This document shows, in pieces, positions 1 to 5,938 of a stretch of 7,783 bases of DNA (the stretch's first letter is position 1; each line of letters starts with the position of its first letter). The notes under the pieces are model-generated. The model had not been told where the DNA came from. It searched no databases and saw only the letters and a list, made by a program, of their open reading frames with translations. The stretch spans positions 1 to 7,783 of the forward strand of contig SKXF01000395.1 of the NCBI GenBank assembly GCA_007128555.1, read 5' to 3'. Made by a program: the position numbers and the translations under genes. The stretch comes from Clostridia bacterium. GTDB taxonomy: Bacteria > Bacillota_E > SLMV01 > PUMD01.

Positions 1-512
1 ACATCATCGCCGAGATGCGCCTGGCGGAAAAACTACACCGGGTAGCCGACCTGGATCCTGGCCGTCCGCCGGCGTTAACGCCCGAGATGCTGGTCGAGAT
101 GACCACGACCGCTCCCGCGGAAATCCTGGGTCTGCGGAACGTGTGTGGACGGCTAACCGAGGGGATGGCAGCGGATATCGCCGTCGTAGACCTGGCTCCC
201 GATCCCTACATGCACTCTGGGGCGACACCTCAACAGCGCCTGGTGATGCAGAAGAGCCGCCACGATGTCCGGACGGTGATCGTGAACGGCGAGGTCCTGA
301 TGCGCGACGGAGTCATACTCTGTATCGATGAAGAGGCCCTGAAAAAGGACCTGGTGAACAGTCTGTCCGCTCCCGAAGGCCCCAGAGCGAGGGATCGCGC
401 CGATCTACTTGAGGCGCTGCGGCCCCACATCCTCAAGCACTACCAGGGGATCGAGCCCATTCCGGAGTCCATTCGACCCTTTTATCCGGTCAACCGAAGA
501 GACTGGAGTTGA
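1..512 (+). CDS. Amidohydrolase / deaminase, C-terminal part (5' end outside window)
   Basis: This is the 3' end of a metal-dependent amidohydrolase of the ATZ/TRZ type (MTA/S-adenosylhomocysteine deaminase, guanine deaminase and chlorohydrolase relatives). The frame is open from the first bases (codons from position 3) to a TGA at 510-512, so the start and the metal-binding HxH half lie upstream. About 169 residues are visible. They begin in the helix reading IIAEMRLAEKLHRV, which follows the catalytic barrel in this family, and include TTAPAEILGL. After that come the C-terminal beta-sandwich signatures G-RLTEGMAADIAVVDL and VRTVIVNGEVLMRDG, which are typical of the family. The tail ends in an aromatic/Arg-rich stretch (PFYPVNRRDW), as in several deaminase subgroups. 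The precise substrate cannot be read from the C-terminus. The family call is firm; the MtaD assignment is only a guess. Confidence 0.85.
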   Translation, partial: IIAEMRLAEKLHRVADLDPGRPPALTPEMLVEMTTTAPAEILGLRNVCGRLTEGMAADIAVVDLAPDPYMHSGATPQQRLVMQKSRHDVRTVIVNGEVLMRDGVILCIDEEALKKDLVNSLSAPEGPRARDRADLLEALRPHILKHYQGIEPIPESIRPFYPVNRRDWS

Positions 513-660
513 AACCACACAGCCACCTGTGCCGGGACCCGGGCGTCTCTTAAGAGCCAGGCGAAGCCATCCCGAGTCCCGGTTCTTCTCGGCCAACCCC
601 TGGCAGCCCGCAACAGATGAGCGACCTGCGTTCCCAGTTGCCTCAGGAGGTGTGTTCAGG

Positions 661-709
661 ATGCAGAGGGGGGCTCCTTCTTCTGACGGACGGACCCTAA
701 CCTCTGCAT
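661..709 (+). repeat. 9-bp perfect inverted repeat (possible RNA hairpin)
   Basis: ATGCAGAGG at 661-669 is perfectly complementary to CCTCTGCAT at 701-709, with 31 nt between. A G-run and CCC just inside the arms could lengthen the stem past a small bulge. No T-run follows, so it is not a classical terminator. It lies about 145 nt upstream of the MATE start, upstream of the AT-rich promoter-like stretch. It could be a leader structure or the 3' end structure of the preceding transcript; no function is demonstrated. Confidence 0.5.
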
Positions 710-793
710 GATTGGATTGCCAGCCCCGATCGTTGTATCTTGCCACCAACATGTCCTATCCAGCTTGACAGACCACCCATTTGTGAGAAACAT

Positions 794-821
794 TTATCAA
801 GCATACTAACTTGGATACAAT
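794..821 (+). promoter_or_regulatory. Possible sigma-70-type promoter for the MATE gene
   Basis: TACAAT (816-821) matches the -10 consensus at 5 of 6 positions, and TTATCA (794-799) at a 16-nt spacing matches the -35 at 4 of 6. It sits in a locally AT-rich patch 33 nt before the ATG at 854. A perfect TTGACA also occurs at 765-770 but has no good -10 at 16-18 nt, so the choice of elements is uncertain. Confidence 0.35.
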
Positions 822-853
822 GGTGCGCAGGATCGTGGGGAGTAGGGTGATGC

Positions 854-2272
854 ATGTCTGCAGGTAAGAAATTGTCCCTGGAATCCGGACGGGTGAAGCT
901 CACCGAGGGGCCCATCATGCCGGCTCTTCTGACCCTGGCCTGGCCGGTGGTGCTGAGCAACCTGCTTCAAACGGGCTACAATCTGGCCGATACCTACTGG
1001 GTGGGAAGACTGGGAGCGGGGGCGGTGGCGGCTATATCCCTGAGCTTTCCGATCGTGTTTCTCTTCATATCCCTCGGAGGGGGCTTCACCGTTGCCGGGA
1101 CGGCCCTGGTGGCTCAGAACGTGGGCGCGGGAAGGGACGACCGGGCTGATTATGTCGCAGCGCAGACCTTCACCTTCGTGGGAATCGCTGCGGTGGTCCT
1201 GGCGGCACTGGGGTTCTTCCTGGCTGAGCCGGTTCTGGCCCTTCTTGGGCCGGAGCCCGACGTCTTTCCGGATGCGGTAGCTTATCTTAAGACCTGGTTC
1301 ATCGGCATTCCCTTCATCTTCGGGTTCTTCGTGTTCCAGGCCCTGGTCCGCGGATCGGGTGACACCATCAATCCCATGAAACTGATGGTGGGCTCGACGA
1401 TTCTCAATATTGTGTTGGACCCCTTCTTGATCTTCGGGTGGGGTTTCTTTCCTGAACTGGGTGTCCAGGGGGCCGCCGTTGCAACGGTGTTGTCCCGGGG
1501 CCTCGCGGCCGGCATAGGTGTCCGAATGTTGTTCCGGGGCGACCTGGATCTCAAGATCAGGGTCGCTGATCTGAAGCCGGACCTGGAGACCATACGCAGG
1601 ATCGTGGTGATTGGGACGCCGGCGGCGGCGGAACAGTCCACCCGGGCCCTGGGGATGACTGTGATGACCGCGACGGTTGCGGTCTTCGGCACCCCGGCGT
1701 TGGCCGCCTACGGGATCGGCAACCGGATTTCCTCCGTTGTGTTCCAACCGAGCATGGGTTTTGCCCAGGCCACCACGGCCATGGTGGGGCAGAACCTCGG
1801 TGCTCAAAGGGAGGATCGGGCGGAGAGCACGGCCTGGTTGAGCGCCGGGATCATGTTCTCGGTTCTGAGCGTGTTAGCGGTGGTGGCGTTTGTGTGGTCG
1901 GGAGGGATTGCGTCGGCTTTTCTGACCGACCAGGATGTGATCGCCCTGGGCCATGCTACGGATTACATTCGGCTCATCGCCCTTTCCTTTGGATTCCTCG
2001 GCGTGATGAATGTTGTCAATGGAGCGTTTAGGGGAGCCGGACGCACGGCTACCTCGATGGCGTTTTCTATCCTGTCGATGTTTGTGCTTCGGGTGCCCCT
2101 GGCCTACGGGCTGTCTCACCACACGGCTCTCGGGCCCGCGGGGATCTGGTGGGGCGTGGCGCTGAGCAATGTGATCGGGGCCGTGTTGGTGGGGTTATGG
2201 TTCAGCCGCGGCACATGGAAGGGCAGTCTCGTGGACCGCGATAGACCCGGTATCGACCAGGAATCTGAATAG
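854..2272 (+). CDS. MATE family multidrug/cation antiporter
   Basis: This is a 472-residue inner-membrane protein of the MATE (multi antimicrobial extrusion) family, which exports cationic drugs or metabolites in exchange for Na+ or H+. The length and about 12 hydrophobic segments fit the family. The two-fold internal repeat is visible: VAQNVGAGR (residues 86-94) is echoed by VGQNLGAQR (311-319), and RGSGDT (166-171) by RGAGRT (393-398). NIVLDP (185-190) is another family signature. The N-terminal LTLAWPVVLSNLLQTGYNLADTYWVG is characteristic of TM1. The first in-frame ATG is 854, directly preceded in frame by TGA at 848-850; the purine-rich GGGGAG at 837-842 is a somewhat distant ribosome binding site. 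The gene stands alone, convergent with trxA. The substrate is not predictable from sequence. Confidence 0.95.
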   Translation: MSAGKKLSLESGRVKLTEGPIMPALLTLAWPVVLSNLLQTGYNLADTYWVGRLGAGAVAAISLSFPIVFLFISLGGGFTVAGTALVAQNVGAGRDDRADYVAAQTFTFVGIAAVVLAALGFFLAEPVLALLGPEPDVFPDAVAYLKTWFIGIPFIFGFFVFQALVRGSGDTINPMKLMVGSTILNIVLDPFLIFGWGFFPELGVQGAAVATVLSRGLAAGIGVRMLFRGDLDLKIRVADLKPDLETIRRIVVIGTPAAAEQSTRALGMTVMTATVAVFGTPALAAYGIGNRISSVVFQPSMGFAQATTAMVGQNLGAQREDRAESTAWLSAGIMFSVLSVLAVVAFVWSGGIASAFLTDQDVIALGHATDYIRLIALSFGFLGVMNVVNGAFRGAGRTATSMAFSILSMFVLRVPLAYGLSHHTALGPAGIWWGVALSNVIGAVLVGLWFSRGTWKGSLVDRDRPGIDQESE

Positions 2273-2341
2273 CTGGCAGCTGTAGCGGTCGAGGCGGAAT
2301 CGGTTCGGATGCTTCATCGTGGGTAGCGGGACTTCATCTGC

Positions 2342-2367
2342 CTGACCTCGGTGGTGGGGCAGGTCAG
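2342..2367. repeat. 7-bp inverted repeat, possible hairpin
   Basis: CTGACCT (2342-2348) and AGGTCAG (2361-2367) are perfectly complementary across a 12-nt loop. It lies 70 nt after the MATE stop. There is no T-tract on either side, so a terminator role is only a possibility. Confidence 0.35.
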
Positions 2368-2416
2368 CCTCTATCACGAAGAACGTTCAAACGGAGCCCT
2401 GTCCTGGCGTGAATAC

Positions 2417-2464
2417 GGACGCCCCTGCAGGGCGATGAAAGGCCCCGCGCTGTTGGGGGCGTCC
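2417..2464. repeat. 9-bp GC-rich inverted repeat in the trxA 3' region
   Basis: GGACGCCCC (2417-2425) pairs perfectly with GGGGCGTCC (2456-2464). The 30-nt interior includes the rest of the overlapping palindrome CCCTGCAGGG (2423-2432). The element is 47 nt beyond the trxA stop on the minus strand and could act as a transcript-end structure for trxA or MATE. Neither side has a uridine run. Confidence 0.4.
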
Positions 2465-2511
2465 CTGTGCTCACATCAAGGGGTCGCGCCTCAGTGATGG
2501 TATGTTCGCAT

Positions 2512-2844
2512 CTACAGGTACTGGTCGATCTGGCTCTTCAGTTGCTCTTTCGGTACCAGGCCCACCTGGCGCATCACCGCTTCGCCGTTTTTGAACAGGA
2601 TCAGGGTTGGTATGCTCATGACTCCGAACTCCTGGGCCACTTGTTCGCTGTTGTCCACGTTCAGCTTGGCGACGGTGAGTTTGTCCCCGTAGTCTGCGGC
2701 CACCTCGTCGAGGGTTGGCGCAAGCATACGGCATGGGGCGCACCATTCGGCCCAGAAATCCACGAGGACCGGAGTATCAGATTCCAGTACCTCCATAGCG
2801 AACGTCTTATCGGTCACTTCCCTTGTGGTCGTCAATGCTCTCAT
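2512..2844 (-). CDS. trxA: Thioredoxin with WCAPC active site
   Basis: This 110-residue cytosolic thioredoxin reduces protein disulfides and is normally recharged by thioredoxin reductase. The whole fold is present: VLVDFWAEWCAPC (residues 26-38) with redox cysteines C35 and C38, the KLNVDNSEQVAQEFGV strand-helix region, the cis-proline loop SIPT (P79), then LILFKNGE and a final amphipathic helix. The active site is Cys-Ala-Pro-Cys instead of the usual Cys-Gly-Pro-Cys, a minority variant that can shift the redox potential. The ATG at 2844 directly abuts the purine run GAAGGGGG, leaving no spacer; a TTG three codons later (2835, residue L4) has an ideal 9-nt spacing, so the true start may be TTG. 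The gene is divergent from spmA, and an extended -10 promoter lies just upstream. Confidence 0.95.
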   Translation of the reverse strand: MRALTTTREVTDKTFAMEVLESDTPVLVDFWAEWCAPCRMLAPTLDEVAADYGDKLTVAKLNVDNSEQVAQEFGVMSIPTLILFKNGEAVMRQVGLVPKEQLKSQIDQYL

Positions 2845-2865
2845 CCCCCTTCGTGCGCTGAGATT

Positions 2866-2893
2866 ATGATATCACAAGCATCAGGGTCAGCAA
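2866..2893 (-). promoter_or_regulatory. Probable extended -10 promoter for trxA
   Basis: On the minus strand, TTGCTG (complement of 2888-2893), a 16-nt spacer and TATCAT (complement of 2866-2871) form a sigma-70-like promoter. The -10 matches 5 of 6 positions and is preceded by TGA, giving the TGn extended -10 motif that compensates for the weak -35. The predicted transcript start near 2859 leaves a leader of about 15 nt to the ATG or 24 nt to the alternative TTG. Confidence 0.45.
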
Positions 2894-2980
2894 TGCCCCC
2901 AGTTCCGCTCTGCACCTCCCGCACGACTGTTGGAGCGCTGCTCTGTCACATATAGATGGGGGGGAGGAGGCGTGAGGTAG

Positions 2981-3577
2981 ATGATCAACCTAGTTTGGCT
3001 GCTGCTCATTGTTGTGGGCGGTTTCACAGCGGCTGCTCGTGGCCAGGTGTCCGTCGTTACCGATGCGGTGATGGGACAGTCGCAGGTGGGTCTTGAGACC
3101 GTACTGGGCTTTGCCGGGATCATGATCCTGTGGATGGGCATCATGAAGATCGCCGAGGAGTCAGGGTTGATCCGGGTGCTCTCACTGCTGGTGAGGCCTG
3201 TGATGCGTTGGCTCCTGCCCGAGGTGCCCGCTGACCATCCCGCGATGGGAGCCATTTTGATGAACGTCAGTGCCAACCTGCTGGGCGTGGGTGCTGCTGC
3301 CACGCCGCTGGGCCTCAAGGCGATGGACCACCTCCAGGAGCTCAATCCTGATAAAAAGACAGCCACCGATGCGATGTGCACATTCCTGGCCCTGAACACC
3401 TCCGGGGTGACCGTGGTGCCCGCCACGGTGATCGCCCTGAGGATGGCCGCAGGGTCGGTCAGCCCAACCGAGATCGTGGCGACGGCGTTGTTGGCCACCC
3501 TGTGTTCAAGCATTACGGCCCTGAGTGTGGATCGCTTGTTCCGCTGGTGGAATTCCAGGGAGGAGACGATGCAGTGA
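2981..3577 (+). CDS. spmA: Spore maturation protein A
   Basis: This 198-residue polytopic membrane protein belongs to the SpmA family (nucleoside-recognition/Gate domain). In Bacillus subtilis SpmA and SpmB are needed for proper spore core dehydration and heat resistance; the molecular activity is not settled. Family features seen: a hydrophobic N-terminus, GFAGIMILWMGIMKIAEESG (residues 43-62), and the hallmark NVSANLLGVGAAATPLGLKAM (95-115) followed by LQELN. FLALNTSGVTVVPATVIALR (135-154) forms the next conserved segment. The start is supported by a GGAGGAGG run at 2963-2970, 10 nt before the ATG. It is directly coupled to spmB. The usual upstream partner dacB is absent here; instead trxA diverges. 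No convincing sigma-E promoter could be read; a weak TATAGA at 2951-2956 is the only candidate. Confidence 0.95.
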   Translation: MINLVWLLLIVVGGFTAAARGQVSVVTDAVMGQSQVGLETVLGFAGIMILWMGIMKIAEESGLIRVLSLLVRPVMRWLLPEVPADHPAMGAILMNVSANLLGVGAAATPLGLKAMDHLQELNPDKKTATDAMCTFLALNTSGVTVVPATVIALRMAAGSVSPTEIVATALLATLCSSITALSVDRLFRWWNSREETMQ

Positions 3578-4107
3578 TGTCGGTTATGCAATCTCTGTCG
3601 ATGTGGGTCGTGCCACTGATGGTGTGTGGCATCCCCCTGTATGGTTTCATCAGGGGGGTTCCGGTGTACGAGACCTTCGTCGAGGGGGGACGCGAGGGAC
3701 TCCAGATCGCAGGCCGAATCTTGCCCTACATGATCGGAATTTTCGTGGCCATGGGGGTGTTCAATGCATCGGGAGCCATGGAGGCACTGGGGAGGCTCCT
3801 GTCGCCTGTCCTTTCACTCATCGGCTTGCCCCCGGAGGTGCTCCCCCTGGCGCTTGTTCGGCCCCTTTCCGGCAGCAGCGCCCTGGGTATCACGGCCTCG
3901 ATCCTGCGTGACTGGGGCCCCGACTCCTTCGTTGGGCGGCTGGCTTCCACCATGCAGGGCAGTACGGACACCACGTTCTACGTGCTGAGCGTCTATTTCG
4001 GTTCCGTTGGCGTGACCCGAAGTCGGCACGCCCTGGTGACGGGTCTTTGCGGGGATGTGGCCGGGGTCCTGGCCTCTCTGTTCGTATGTCGCTTGTTCTT
4101 TGGTTAG
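3577..4107 (+). CDS. spmB: Spore maturation protein B
   Basis: This 176-residue membrane protein is the partner of SpmA, close to the usual SpmB length (about 175-180). Visible features are the N-terminal WVVPLMVCGIPLYGF segment and RGVPVYETFVEGGREGLQIA (residues 26-45, the conserved VYExFVEGAKEG-like loop). They are followed by ILPYMIGIFVAMGVFNASGA, RPLSGSSALG (95-104) and GSTDTTFYVLSVYFG (128-142). The frame stays open upstream to 3376, but that part overlaps spmA and reads as Arg/Gly-rich shadow sequence. The ATG at 3577 overlaps the spmA stop as TGATG and has GGGAGGAG (3558-3565) 11 nt upstream, so translation is likely coupled to spmA. Confidence 0.95.
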   Translation: MSVMQSLSMWVVPLMVCGIPLYGFIRGVPVYETFVEGGREGLQIAGRILPYMIGIFVAMGVFNASGAMEALGRLLSPVLSLIGLPPEVLPLALVRPLSGSSALGITASILRDWGPDSFVGRLASTMQGSTDTTFYVLSVYFGSVGVTRSRHALVTGLCGDVAGVLASLFVCRLFFG

Positions 4108-4108
4108 A

Positions 4109-4117
4109 TGATACAAT
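4109..4117 (+). promoter_or_regulatory. Possible extended -10 promoter element for ridA
   Basis: TGATACAAT (4109-4117), just after the spmB stop, matches the extended -10 motif TGnTATAAT except for one base. No good -35 is visible at 16-18 nt. A start near 4124 would give a leader of about 35 nt with a strong ribosome binding site, so ridA and the genes behind it may be transcribed separately from spmAB. Confidence 0.3.
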
Positions 4118-4158
4118 TGGGGCAAATCAAATCATGACACCACGAAGGAGGTCGTTTA

Positions 4159-4617
4159 ATGAGCGCAGAGCAGAAAATTAGGGATATGGGGCTGGAGATC
4201 CCTGACGTACCGGCGCCGGTGGCAGCATACATTCCGGGGATGGTCACGGGCAATCTTCTCTTCACTTCCGGACAGTTGCCCACAGTTAAAGGCGAGCTCA
4301 CATCGGCTGGCCACGTGGGCTCGGAGGTCACGCCCGAGGATGCCTACCAGGCCGCCAGGATCGCAGGCCTGAACTGTCTGGGTGTGATCAGGGCCGAACT
4401 CGGGGACCTGGACCGCGTCACGCGGGTTGTCAAGGTCACCGGTTTTGTGAGCTCGGCTCCCGATTTCACCGGGCAGCCCCAGGTGGTAAACGGAGTATCC
4501 GAGTTGCTCGTCGAACTGTTCGGCGAAAAGGGCAAGCATGCCCGGGCTGCTGTGGGCATGGCCAACCTGCCCCTCGGAGCTTCCGTTGAGGTGGAGATGA
4601 TCGTTGAATTCGAGTGA
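4159..4617 (+). CDS. RidA/YjgF/UK114 family enamine/imine deaminase-like protein
   Basis: This 152-residue cytosolic protein belongs to the RidA superfamily, whose best-known members hydrolyse reactive 2-aminoacrylate and related imines released by PLP enzymes. At about 150 residues it resembles the longer bacterial subgroup rather than the 125-130 residue archetypal RidA. Seen here: the LLFTSGQLP strand (residues 33-41), the helix with AARIAGLNCLGVIRAELGDLD (66-86), VVKVTGFV (90-97), and the C-terminal HARAAVGMANLPLGASVEVEM. R129 and E144 align with the substrate-binding Arg and catalytic-site Glu of RidA. A very strong ribosome binding site AAGGAGGT (4145-4152) sits 6 nt before the ATG. Its C-terminus overlaps the rluB start. 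Its presence in an spm-rluB run is somewhat unusual; whether it acts on 2-aminoacrylate is inference. Confidence 0.93.
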   Translation: MSAEQKIRDMGLEIPDVPAPVAAYIPGMVTGNLLFTSGQLPTVKGELTSAGHVGSEVTPEDAYQAARIAGLNCLGVIRAELGDLDRVTRVVKVTGFVSSAPDFTGQPQVVNGVSELLVELFGEKGKHARAAVGMANLPLGASVEVEMIVEFE

Positions 4618-5332
4618 GGCCCCCGATGGCCTGCGCCTCGACAGTTTCCTCGCCCGTGCGGGGGTTGCGTCCCGGCGGGGGGCCCAGGAGCTGATTGGCG
4701 CGGGTCGGGTTAGCGTGGATGGCACGACGGTGACAGGAGCGGGACATCGGGTTTTCCCCGGGACGTCCGATGTGAGGGTGGATGGCCATCAAGCCAGGCT
4801 GCTTACCGAGTACCTGTACCTGAAGATGCACAAGCCCCGGAACTGCCTGACCACGGTCGACGATCCGCACGGTCGTACCACCGTCATGGATCTATTACCT
4901 TCCGATATGCCCCGGGTCTTTCCGGTGGGGAGGTTGGATTTTGACAGCTCGGGATTGCTGCTTCTGACCAACGATGGCCGGTGGGCACAGCAAGTGGCCC
5001 ATCCCAAGAGCGGGGTCAGAAGGGTCTACCGGGTCCAGGTAGAGGGATGCCCCGAGGCCGGGATCCTCGCCCAGCTCCGGGAAGGCATCCGCCTGGCCGA
5101 CGGCCTGGCCGCTTTTGACGCGGTGGAGATTCTCTCGAGGGCGCGACGCGACAGCTGGCTTCGCGTTGTGCTGACGGAGGGCCGACACCGTGAGATCCGG
5201 CGCATGATGGTGACGGTGGGCCACCCGGTTCTTGCTGTCGAACGGATAGCGCTGGGTGAGGTGATGCTGGGGGCGTTGAAGCCGGGGGAGTGGATACCCC
5301 TGAAAAGGGATGAAATCGAAGAATTCCTGTAG
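4604..5332 (+). CDS. rluB: RluB/RsuA-family rRNA pseudouridine synthase
   Basis: This 242-residue pseudouridine synthase probably isomerises a uridine in 23S rRNA (RluB, around U2605 in E. coli numbering). Domains: an N-terminal S4 RNA-binding domain (about residues 11-58, RLDSFLARAGVASRRGAQEL), then the catalytic domain with MHKPRNCLTTVDDPHGR (75-91). The signature GRLDFDSSGLLLLTNDG (109-125) carries the nucleophile D112, and EGRHREIRRMM (192-202) completes the set. The start is TTG at 4604, which lies 14 nt inside ridA; GGAG at 4593-4596 with a 7-nt spacing supports it, and no later start precedes the S4 domain. Overlap with ridA implies translational coupling. It often follows spmB in Firmicutes. 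RluB rather than RsuA is inferred from that context. Confidence 0.93.
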   Translation: MNSSEAPDGLRLDSFLARAGVASRRGAQELIGAGRVSVDGTTVTGAGHRVFPGTSDVRVDGHQARLLTEYLYLKMHKPRNCLTTVDDPHGRTTVMDLLPSDMPRVFPVGRLDFDSSGLLLLTNDGRWAQQVAHPKSGVRRVYRVQVEGCPEAGILAQLREGIRLADGLAAFDAVEILSRARRDSWLRVVLTEGRHREIRRMMVTVGHPVLAVERIALGEVMLGALKPGEWIPLKRDEIEEFL

Positions 5333-5352
5333 GTGAGGGGAGGATTGTGGCT

Positions 5353-5376
5353 TCCCGTCTCATCGGTGAGACGGGA
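5353..5376 (+). repeat. Perfect 10-bp hairpin in the rluB-pncA junction
   Basis: TCCCGTCTCA (5353-5362) and TGAGACGGGA (5367-5376) are perfectly complementary around the tetraloop TCGG. It lies between the rluB stop (5332) and the likely pncA start (5390). A strong purine run GGGGAGGA (5337-5344) lies just before the hairpin. No T-run follows, so it is unlikely to be an ordinary terminator; it may set the rluB/pncA expression ratio, by RNA stability or by affecting ribosome loading. Confidence 0.6.
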
Positions 5377-5389
5377 TGTTGCGCACGAG

Positions 5390-5929
5390 ATGACGGGACG
5401 AGCCATCATAGTCATAGACATGCTTCGGGATTTCATCGATCCCGCTGGTGCGCTGTCCCTGGGAGATGCCGGGCAGCGCATCATACCGCGAGTGAAAGAG
5501 CGGCTCAGCCTGGCACGGGCGCGCAGGGACCTGGTCCTTTTCGCCTGTGACCGCCATCGACACGACGATGCGGAGTTTGAGATGTTTCCGCCCCACTGCA
5601 TCGAGGGGACCCCGGGGGCCGACATCATACCGGAGCTGGAGCCCGAGCATGCTGAGGTCATCATGCCCAAGCGCCGCTACAGCGCTTTCTTCGCCACCGA
5701 TCTGGACCTGGCGCTCCGTGAGAGGTCGGTGACGGAAATCGAGCTGGCGGGAGTCTGCACCAACATATGTGTCCTGTATACGGCGGCCGATGCGCGCAAC
5801 CTTAACTACCGCGTCGTTGTGGATGCCAGTGCCGTGGCCGGCCTATCCGATGAGGGGCACACCTGGGCCCTGGGCGAGATGGATACCACCCTGGGCTGCA
5901 GATTGCTCGATGCAGATGTTGACGGTTAG
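5390..5929 (+). CDS. pncA: Nicotinamidase-like cysteine hydrolase (isochorismatase fold)
   Basis: This 179-residue cytosolic amidohydrolase is predicted to turn nicotinamide into nicotinate plus ammonia. The isochorismatase-like triad is present: D10 in AIIVIDMLRDF, K94 in MPKRRYSAF, and nucleophile C123 in the GVCTNICV elbow. The segment DRHRHDDAEFEMFPPHC (residues 54-70) followed by IEGTPGADIIPEL matches the metal-binding loop of nicotinamidases (D54, H56 and H69 as likely ligands) and their PPHC-GT-G motif. It lies 9 nt upstream of nicotinate phosphoribosyltransferase, which uses its product, so the family call becomes a functional one by context. The frame is open from GTG 5333, directly after the rluB stop, which would add 19 residues without homology. 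I prefer ATG 5390 because family members start just before the IVID strand, although its ribosome binding site is weak. Confidence 0.85.
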   Translation: MTGRAIIVIDMLRDFIDPAGALSLGDAGQRIIPRVKERLSLARARRDLVLFACDRHRHDDAEFEMFPPHCIEGTPGADIIPELEPEHAEVIMPKRRYSAFFATDLDLALRERSVTEIELAGVCTNICVLYTAADARNLNYRVVVDASAVAGLSDEGHTWALGEMDTTLGCRLLDADVDG

Positions 5930-5938
5930 GAGGAGGTC

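Larger units (their letters stand above)
513..853. other. Intergenic region of 341 nt with inverted repeats, no gene seen
   Basis: No open frame here has a convincing protein: the plus frame running 409-711 is low-complexity Arg/Ser/Pro sequence, and the minus frames are shadows. The stretch contains a 10-bp palindrome CTCTTAAGAG (547-556), a short 5-bp arm pair GCAAC/GTTGC (610-614 and 637-641) and a 9-bp inverted repeat (661-669 and 701-709, listed separately). The final 140 nt are noticeably more AT-rich and hold promoter-like elements for the MATE gene. I see no T-rich terminator after the amidohydrolase and could not match a known riboswitch class. Confidence 0.6.
2273..2511. other. Convergent intergenic region between MATE gene and trxA
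   Basis: These 239 nt between the two stop codons have no credible gene on either strand. They contain two perfect inverted repeats (listed separately) that could help end transcription from either side, but neither is followed by a clear T-run. Confidence 0.6.

Noticed and set aside
561..660. A cobalamin-riboswitch-like pattern on the minus strand (GGGAA..GGT with GCGGG nearby)
   Set aside because: The order and spacing of conserved blocks fail, the B12 box is missing, and in that direction it would face the 3' end of the amidohydrolase. The true riboswitch at 7685-7783 shows what a match looks like.
765..793. Perfect TTGACA as the MATE promoter -35
   Set aside because: No acceptable -10 occurs 16-18 nt downstream (AAACAT or AACATT); the TACAAT further on is too far away.
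806..1807. Long minus-strand open frame (333 codons) opposite the MATE gene
   Set aside because: It is antisense to a clear MATE protein and its product is His/Arg/Gln-rich without hydrophobic core segments; a GC-rich shadow.
2331..2410. A GTTCAAAC segment resembling a tRNA T-arm
   Set aside because: The flanking bases do not form the 5-bp T stem and no acceptor, D or anticodon arm can be built around it.
2945..2957. Sigma-E-like CATATAGAT upstream of spmA
   Set aside because: It resembles the -10 only partly and has no matching -35 at the expected distance; too weak to report as a promoter although spmA is expected to be sporulation controlled.
3376..3576. Upstream extension of spmB
   Set aside because: The extra residues are Arg/Gly/Asp-rich shadow of spmA; the TGATG overlap at 3575-3579 and family length place the start at 3577.
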